Below are positions 59,041 through 64,000 of a DNA stretch of 64,000 bases, piece by piece (the first letter of the stretch is position 1; every line of letters starts with the position of its first letter). The stretch is from positions 1,674,001 to 1,738,000 of the forward strand of contig NZ_CP017674.1 in the NCBI RefSeq assembly GCF_001792815.1, in the 5' to 3' direction. The notes beneath the pieces are model-generated. The model saw only the letters and a program-made list of their open reading frames with translations, did not search any database and was not told the DNA's origin. This DNA comes from Microbacterium sp. BH-3-3-3. Its GTDB lineage: Bacteria; Actinomycetota; Actinomycetes; Actinomycetales; Microbacteriaceae. The translations under genes and the position numbers were made by a program.

Positions 59041-59096
59041 GAGTGTCCAAGACACGCCGCGCACGGACCCGGGAGTGCGGCGTGTCCTGGACACTC
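59041..59096. repeat. Palindromic repeat, family A copy 8
   Basis: GAGTGTCCAAGACACGCCG (59041-59059) and CGGCGTGTCCTGGACACTC (59078-59096) pair except for one mid-stem base, around an 18-nt spacer. Confidence 0.9.
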
Positions 59097-59136
59097 AACG
59101 AGCAAGGGGCGCGAGGACATCGTCGAGACACAGGAC

Positions 59137-59157
59137 TGCAAGCGCTTGCACTAACGT
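59137..59157 (+). promoter_or_regulatory. LacI-type operator and -10 box of the alpha-glucosidase gene
   Basis: TGCAAGCGCTTGCA (59137-59150) is a perfect 14-bp palindrome of the kind bound by maltose/alpha-glucoside LacI regulators. TAACGT (59152-59157) directly after it is the likely -10 box, 6 nt before the ATG. The operator thus fills the spacer between -35 and -10, a repressor position. Confidence 0.75.
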
Positions 59158-59163
59158 GGTCGC

Positions 59164-60843
59164 ATGACTTTCACGCAGGAAGACGCGCGCTCCGACCTCG
59201 CCTCGGCGCCCGGCGCGGAGTGGTGGCGCACCGCCGTCATCTACCAGATCTACCCGCGCTCGTTCGCGGATGCGTCGGGCGACGGCCTGGGCGACCTGCC
59301 CGGTGTCACCGCTCACCTCGACGATCTGCACGACCTGGGGGTGGATGCCATCTGGCTCAGCCCCTTCCAGCGGTCACCGCAGAAGGATGCGGGCTACGAC
59401 GTCGCCGACTACCGCGACGTCGACCCGATCTTCGGAACCCTCGCCGACTTCGACGCGATGCTCGCGGGTGCGCACGAGCGCGGCATCCGGGTCATCGTCG
59501 ACCTCGTGCCCAACCACTCCAGCGATCAGCACGTGTGGTTCCAAGAGGCGCTGAAGGCCGCGCCGGGCAGCCCCGAGCGGGCGCGCTACATCTTCCGCGA
59601 GGGCAAGGGCGAGAACGGCGACCTGCCGCCGAACAACTGGGAGTCCGTCTTCGGCGGCGGCATGTGGAAGCGCGTGACCGAGGCCGACGGCACGCCGGGC
59701 CAGTGGTACCTCCACATCTTCGACGAGTCGCAGCCCGACTTCGACTGGACCAACGACGAAGTGCGCGCGGAGTTCCGCGACATCCTGCGCTTCTGGCTCG
59801 ACCGCGGCGTCGACGGTTTCCGCGTCGACGTGGCGCACGGTCTCATCAAGGCCGAGGGCCTGCCCGACTTCACGCCCGACCCCGAGGGCGGCTCGATGGG
59901 CGGCGACGCCGCCGAGGTGCCGTACTGGGGCCAGCCGGGCGTGCACGACGTGTGGCGCGACTGGCACGAGGTGCTCGCCGAGTACGACGGCGACCGCGCA
60001 CTCTGCGCCGAGGCGTGGCTGCCGACGGTGAAGCAGACGGCGCTGTGGGTGCGTCCCGACGAGATGCATCAGGCGTTCAACTTCCACTACCTCGAAACGA
60101 AATGGGATGCCGCGGCCCTGCGCGACGTGGTCACGGAGTCGATCGCGGAGTACACCGCCGTCGGCGCCCCGAGCACCTGGGTGCTCTCGAACCACGACGT
60201 CGTACGCCACGCCTCCCGCCTGGCGCTGACGGCCGAGAACCCGCAGGGCGCCGGCATCGGCCCGAAGTCCCCCGGCAAGCCCGACCCGGTGAAGGGCCTG
60301 CGCCGCGCCCGCGCCGCCACCTCGCTCATGCTGGCCCTGCCGGGCTCGTCGTACCTCTACCAGGGCGAAGAGCTGGGCCTGCCCGAGGTCATCGACCTGC
60401 CCGACGACGCCCGACAGGACCCGACCTGGTTCCGCACGAACGGCGAGCGCTACGGACGCGACGGATGCCGCGTGCCGATCCCGTGGACCGCCGACGCCCC
60501 CGCGTACGGCTTCAACACCACCGGCGAGGCCTGGCTGCCGCAGCCCGCAGAGTGGGCCGAGCTCGCGCACGACGTGCAGGTCGACGACCCCTCCTCCACC
60601 CTCACGCTCTACCGCGCGCTGCTCGCCGAGCGCCGCGCCCGCGGCCTGGGTGCGGGCGACATCGAGTGGCTCGACGGCTACGGCGACGACGTCGTGGCGC
60701 TGCGCAACGGCACGCTCACCGTGATCGCCAACCTCGGTGACGCCCCGGTCGAGCTGCCCGCGGGCGAGGTGCTCATCGCGAGCGGCCCCCTCGACGGCGA
60801 GCGCCTGCCCACCGACACGACCGTGTGGATCGCGGCGGCCTGA
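59164..60843 (+). CDS. Alpha-glucosidase (GH13, oligo-1,6-glucosidase type)
   Basis: A 559-residue cytoplasmic GH13 enzyme hydrolysing alpha-glucosidic bonds in short maltose- or isomaltose-type sugars. It shows WWRTAVIYQIYPRSFADASGDGLGDLPG, DAIWLSPFQRSPQKDAGYDVADY, DLVPNHSSDQHVWF, the nucleophile Asp222 (FRVDVAHG), the acid/base Glu283 (ALCAEAWL) and Asp345 (LSNHDVVRH). Val rather than Thr after DLVPNHSS-type Asp and Ala224 in the nucleophile strand (VDVAHG) are features used to separate alpha-1,4 from alpha-1,6 specificity, but I would not decide from them. No secretion signal. The LacI gene follows 42 nt downstream. Confidence 0.94.
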   Translation: MTFTQEDARSDLASAPGAEWWRTAVIYQIYPRSFADASGDGLGDLPGVTAHLDDLHDLGVDAIWLSPFQRSPQKDAGYDVADYRDVDPIFGTLADFDAMLAGAHERGIRVIVDLVPNHSSDQHVWFQEALKAAPGSPERARYIFREGKGENGDLPPNNWESVFGGGMWKRVTEADGTPGQWYLHIFDESQPDFDWTNDEVRAEFRDILRFWLDRGVDGFRVDVAHGLIKAEGLPDFTPDPEGGSMGGDAAEVPYWGQPGVHDVWRDWHEVLAEYDGDRALCAEAWLPTVKQTALWVRPDEMHQAFNFHYLETKWDAAALRDVVTESIAEYTAVGAPSTWVLSNHDVVRHASRLALTAENPQGAGIGPKSPGKPDPVKGLRRARAATSLMLALPGSSYLYQGEELGLPEVIDLPDDARQDPTWFRTNGERYGRDGCRVPIPWTADAPAYGFNTTGEAWLPQPAEWAELAHDVQVDDPSSTLTLYRALLAERRARGLGAGDIEWLDGYGDDVVALRNGTLTVIANLGDAPVELPAGEVLIASGPLDGERLPTDTTVWIAAA

Positions 60844-60885
60844 GCCGCCCGCATCCGCACCGATCCGAGAAGACAACGCGAGACC

Positions 60886-61902
60886 GTGGCCGGAATCGAC
60901 GACGTCGCCCGCGCGGCGGGGGTGTCGACGGCCACGGTCTCGCGTGCGTTGAGCGGACGCGGCCCCGTCTCGACATCGACCCGCGACCGCGTGGTCGCCG
61001 CGGCCGAGCGACTGGGCTACGTCGTGTCGGCGGCCGCGTCGAGCCTCGCCACGGGACGGGCACGGGCGGTCGGGGTGGTCGTGCCGTTCCTCGACCGCTG
61101 GTTCTTCAGCACGGTACTCGCCGGCATCTCCGACGCCCTCGTGCGCGAGGGCTACGACATCACGCTGTACAGCGTGAGCGCCGACCCGGCCGAACGTCGC
61201 CGCGTGTTCGACGACCACCTGCGCCGCCGGCGCATCGACGCCGTGATCACGATCGCGATCGAGGTGGATGCCGAGGAGTCGGCGTCTCTTCGCGGCCTCG
61301 GCGTTCCGATCGTCGCCATCGCCGGCCCCCACCCGCAGCTGACCACCCTGACCGTCGACGACCTCGCGGTCGGGCGCCTGGCCACGACGCACCTGCTCGA
61401 GCTCGGGCATCGCCGGCTCGTGCACATCGGCGCGGACGTGACCACCGACGCCGCGTCGTCGGTGCCGGGACTGCGTCGGCGGGGTTTCCAATCCGCTCTC
61501 GCCGACGTGGGCCTGTCGGCACCGCGGGTCGAACCGGCCGACTTCACCATCGAGGGCGGGTCGGCGGCGGCGACGCGGGTATTGGCGACGGCGGAGCGAC
61601 CGACCGCCGTGTTCGCGGCCTCGGACGAGATGGCGATCGGGGCGATCCTCGCGGCGCGCGAACTCGGTCTGCGCGTGCCCGAGGACGTGTCGGTCATCGG
61701 CGTCGACGGTCACGAGCTGGGGCGCTGGTTCAGCCTGACCACGGTGGATCAGTTCGCGCGCGGGCAGGGCGCGCGCGCCGCCGAAGCAGTGCTCGCCGCG
61801 CTCGAGGGAGCCGACCCCGCTCCGGGCCGCGGCACGTTGCCGTTCGAGCTCGTCGACCGCGGTTCGACGGCGCCACCGTCGTCGGCTCAGTCGGGGCGCT
61901 GA
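60886..61902 (+). CDS. LacI-family transcriptional regulator
   Basis: A 338-residue repressor. The DNA-binding helix-turn-helix is AGIDDVARAAGVSTATVSRALSGRG at residues 2-26 followed by RDRVVAAAERLGYVVSAAASSLATGR with the hinge helix, then the sugar-binding core (VGVVVPFLDRWFFSTVLAGISDALVREGYDITLYS; LGVPIVAIAGPHP; PTAVFAASDEMAIGAI; VSVIGVDGHELG). The operator TGCAAGCGCTTGCA before the neighbouring glucosidase is the probable target. GTG start at 60886. It is likely co-transcribed with the glucosidase gene, giving self-limiting control. Confidence 0.94.
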   Translation: MAGIDDVARAAGVSTATVSRALSGRGPVSTSTRDRVVAAAERLGYVVSAAASSLATGRARAVGVVVPFLDRWFFSTVLAGISDALVREGYDITLYSVSADPAERRRVFDDHLRRRRIDAVITIAIEVDAEESASLRGLGVPIVAIAGPHPQLTTLTVDDLAVGRLATTHLLELGHRRLVHIGADVTTDAASSVPGLRRRGFQSALADVGLSAPRVEPADFTIEGGSAAATRVLATAERPTAVFAASDEMAIGAILAARELGLRVPEDVSVIGVDGHELGRWFSLTTVDQFARGQGARAAEAVLAALEGADPAPGRGTLPFELVDRGSTAPPSSAQSGR

Positions 61903-62004
61903 GCCCCCCGAGGCCGGTCAGATTGCCGCGCCCACGCGCCGCCCCGGAGGTACGGGCGAGGGCGGTTGCTTTCTGCGGGGCGTGGCTGCGCACGAGGACC
62001 GGAG

Positions 62005-62030
62005 GGAGGTTCCCGGAGGTTCCCGGAGGT
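62005..62030. repeat. Short tandem repeat GGAGGTTCCC
   Basis: About 2.6 copies of a 10-bp unit in the convergent gap 61903-62179. No gene is seen in this gap. Confidence 0.75.
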
Positions 62031-62140
62031 CCGCGGCACCCGCCGCGCCCGTGTGACGTACATCTCCTGCAGAACCCGGCGTGCGGGGCTCCGCGGCCCG
62101 GAGAACGGCCGCTGAGCCGGAGTCCTGCCGCGCACATGGC

Positions 62141-62163
62141 CCGCGCGGCCTTCTGCCGCGCGG
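62141..62163. terminator. Bidirectional hairpin between convergent genes
   Basis: CCGCGCGGC-CTTCT-GCCGCGCGG: a perfect 9-bp stem with a 5-nt loop, 17 nt past the stop of the minus-strand membrane-protein gene. Confidence 0.6.
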
Positions 62164-62179
62164 AACCCACGCCCCGCGA

Positions 62180-63373
62180 TCAGCGCGCGGAACCCGCCAG
62201 GCTGCCCGAGACCTCGCCTGCCGGGTCGGACACCAGGCACGACACGGCGCGGTCTCCTTCGGCCCACGTCTCGCCCACGGGGGCGAAGTAGTCGACGTTG
62301 AGGGTCGAGTCGGCGAACGAGAGTCCGATGAAGCTGGCGAACTCCGCGTCGCAGACGGCTTCCGCCTGGGCGGTGATGGCGTCATCTCCAGGGAAGGGTC
62401 CGTCGGCGAGCGAGGACGCGGCGAACACCTCGTAGCTGTGCGGCGTCGCGCAGTCGACGAAGCTGTCGTCGCTGACGTACCCGCTCGGCAGGGCGTCGAG
62501 GCACTCCCCGACGGCGAGGACGTAGACGTCGTCGGGCGTCGGCTCGCCGGGGGCGATGGTGACTCCGCCGTCTTCCGACGTCGACGGCGGCACGAACGGG
62601 TCGGCGGAGGACTGGCTTTCGGCGAAGACGGCGAAGACGATCAGGGCGATCACGCCGAGGATCGTCAGCACGGTGAGGACGGAGCCGGCGATGATGCCGG
62701 TGATGGCGAGGCCGCGTCCTTTCTCGCCGGTGCGCTTGATCTGCGCGAGGCCGACGGCTCCGGCGATGATGCCGCCGAGGGGAACGACGAAGCCAAGGAC
62801 GATCGCCACGATCGAGACGACGTTGGTGCGGTTCGCGTAGTCGACGGGCGGCGGGATCGCTCCGGCCGGGTACCCGCCGGCCGTGTATCCGGCCGACGGC
62901 GCCGCGGCACCGGGATAGCCCGGGTACCCGGAGGCGGTGGCGAGCGCCGGGTCGGCGGAAGCGGGGTCGGCGGCGGCGGGGTCGCCCGCCACGTCGGACG
63001 GGGCGGGCACGGCACCGACGACGAGGCCCTGCTGCGCGAGGCGCACACCGACGGCGTGCGCCGCTTCGCTCACGACGTCACCCGACTTCGCCGCGCCGAT
63101 CGCCCCGCCCTTGAAGAAGCCGCCGGCGGCGGAGTGCTCGAACGCGGCAGTCGCCCCGCCCTGCTCCGGCGCGAAGTGCACGTCGAACCGCACGTGCATG
63201 TCCTGCCCGGCGAACGCCCCGGCGACGAGAGTGGTGCCGAGGCTCCCCCGCGACACGTCGAGCGAGCCCGACGCGGTGGGCTGCACGCGGAAGCCCTGCT
63301 CACCGAGGGCGGCGGCGACCGCGTCGCGCGCCGCGTCGACGGGAACGGAGAGATGGATCAGGGCAGACGACAT
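62180..63373 (-). CDS. Membrane protein with DUF4190-type helices and a septum-formation-like domain
   Basis: A 397-residue protein in three parts. Residues 1-115 form a soluble domain (HLSVPVDAARDAVAAALGEQGFRVQPTASGSLDVSRG) resembling small ligand or SRPBCC-like modules. A Gly/Tyr/Pro/Ala-rich linker (GYPGYPGAAAPSAGYTAGGYPAG) leads to two membrane helices of the DUF4190 type (VVSIVAIVLGFVVPLGGIIAGAVGLAQIKRTGEKGRGLAITGIIAGSVLTVLTILGVIALIVF). The extracellular C-terminus (VGECLDALPSGYVSDDSFVDCATPHSYEVFAA, with four cysteines overall) matches the septum-formation family of actinobacteria. The ATG at 63373 has GGGAGC upstream. Function unknown. Confidence 0.8.
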   Translation of the reverse strand: MSSALIHLSVPVDAARDAVAAALGEQGFRVQPTASGSLDVSRGSLGTTLVAGAFAGQDMHVRFDVHFAPEQGGATAAFEHSAAGGFFKGGAIGAAKSGDVVSEAAHAVGVRLAQQGLVVGAVPAPSDVAGDPAAADPASADPALATASGYPGYPGAAAPSAGYTAGGYPAGAIPPPVDYANRTNVVSIVAIVLGFVVPLGGIIAGAVGLAQIKRTGEKGRGLAITGIIAGSVLTVLTILGVIALIVFAVFAESQSSADPFVPPSTSEDGGVTIAPGEPTPDDVYVLAVGECLDALPSGYVSDDSFVDCATPHSYEVFAASSLADGPFPGDDAITAQAEAVCDAEFASFIGLSFADSTLNVDYFAPVGETWAEGDRAVSCLVSDPAGEVSGSLAGSAR

Positions 63374-63504
63374 AGAGAGCTCCCGGGTGAGTGGCGTCGC
63401 GATCAGGCTCACGGCACGCGTTCACATTAGCGACGACCCGCGCCGCGCGGATACGCCGCCGCCGAGCAGACCACGGGCAGAAAGCCCCGTGGCCCGCGCC
63501 ACCG

Positions 63505-64000
63505 TCAGCGGATGCGCCCCACGAGGTCGTCGCGCGTGAGGGTGTCGGCGTCGGCGAGCACCGCTCGAGCGGCATCGCGGGCCTCTTCGACGTTCCACAG
63601 CAGAACGCCCACGACACGGCCGTCGTCGAGGTAGTAGACGACGCCCCGTTCGGTGTCGATCCAGTCCTCGACGGTCTCGAGCTCGGCATCCAGGGTTCCG
63701 ACCGCTTCGTACCGGATGCCGAAGACGGCCGAGTAATAGTAGGGCGTGTGCGTGTAGGACTCGGCGGCACCCGCGAGGTTGCGACCCGCGGCCGTGCCCT
63801 GCGCGTTGGCGTTGTCGACGTGCTCGACACGGCGGCGCCCGAGCAGACGATCGGGGTAGTTGGCCACGTCGCCCGCGGCCCAGATGTCGTCGGCCGACGA
63901 CCGCAGCTGCGCGTCGACCACGACGCCGTCGTCGACCGTGAGCCCCGCGCCTTCGGCGAGGTCGGTCGCGACATCGATGCCCAGGCCGCTCACCACGGCG
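63505..64000 (-). CDS. FAD-dependent pyridine-nucleotide oxidoreductase, C-terminal part (5' end outside window)
   Basis: The frame is open to the window edge, so the N-terminal FAD and NAD motifs are missing. The visible 165 codons show the end of the NAD domain, the third flavin motif IWAAGDVANYPDRLLG and a C-terminal domain (ESYTHTPYYYSAVFGIRYEAVGTLDAELETVEDW) typical of rubredoxin/ferredoxin/putidaredoxin reductases and AIF-like NAD(P)H dehydrogenases. It probably reduces a ferredoxin-type partner. Confidence 0.88.
   Translation of the reverse strand, partial: AVVSGLGIDVATDLAEGAGLTVDDGVVVDAQLRSSADDIWAAGDVANYPDRLLGRRRVEHVDNANAQGTAAGRNLAGAAESYTHTPYYYSAVFGIRYEAVGTLDAELETVEDWIDTERGVVYYLDDGRVVGVLLWNVEEARDAARAVLADADTLTRDDLVGRIR

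Noticed and set aside
7318..59096. CRISPR array or conventional intrinsic terminators as explanation of the palindromes
   Set aside because: The copies are dispersed rather than regularly spaced, spacers are not unique inserts between direct repeats, and T-runs are absent.

Overview
The window is chromosomal DNA of a high-GC actinobacterium. I read it as Microbacteriaceae, most likely Microbacterium or a close relative. The reasons are the very high GC content, tightly packed operons with 4-nt start/stop overlaps, frequent GTG starts, many apparently leaderless promoters (TANNNT 6-7 nt before the start codon), and gene types typical of plant- or soil-associated members. No rRNA, tRNA, CRISPR array, transposase or phage gene was seen. 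Both window ends cut through genes.

Region 1 (1-5806) is a sugar locus: the end of a LacI-type regulator, a binding lipoprotein, two ABC permeases and a GH127 beta-L-arabinofuranosidase with its cysteine/zinc active site.

Region 2 (5852-32848) is the centre of the window: a large purine-breakdown supercluster. It encodes an ATZ/TRZ-type amidohydrolase, guanine deaminase, a xanthine dehydrogenase made of a separate FAD subunit and a fused Fe-S/molybdenum subunit, FAD urate hydroxylase (hpxO), hydroxyisourate hydrolase, OHCU decarboxylase, allantoinase, allantoate amidohydrolase, ureidoglycine-glyoxylate aminotransferase, an allantoin/hydantoin racemase, an NCS1 permease and an XRE-cupin regulator. 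An acetamidase/formamidase homologue, a 52-codon overlapping ORF and a fusion of an HpxZ/AtzH-like domain to an AtzE-like amidase suggest that oxalurate is processed further. Six or seven promoters here carry GTNAC-N6-GAAAC boxes like those bound by the nitrogen regulator GlnR, so the cluster looks like a nitrogen-scavenging regulon. The XRE-cupin gene and the divergent permease share a pair of TGTGAA-N8-TTCACA sites.

Region 3 (33071-43320) holds an AhpD-like protein, an M20 peptidase, a polar amino-acid ABC transporter, three GNAT acetyltransferases, an L,D-transpeptidase lipoprotein next to a secreted repeat protein, and a luciferase-like monooxygenase.

Region 4 (43492-51373, minus strand) is a six-gene operon: FAD-linked 2-hydroxyacid oxidase, peptide-type ABC binding protein, two permeases, a double ATPase and a PLP aminotransferase. 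Region 5 (51990-58811) has an APC permease, two luciferase-family monooxygenases coupled to an FAD/NAD(P)-binding protein, and apt. Region 6 (59164-61902) is an alpha-glucosidase with a perfect LacI-type operator in its promoter and its LacI regulator. The window ends with a membrane protein carrying a septum-formation-like domain and part of an FAD oxidoreductase.

Across all regions the gaps hold at least 18 long palindromic elements in six sequence families (called A-F here). They share one design, two 10-21 bp arms around a 15-70 nt spacer. They lie mostly at gene ends, and in a few places they run into coding sequence.
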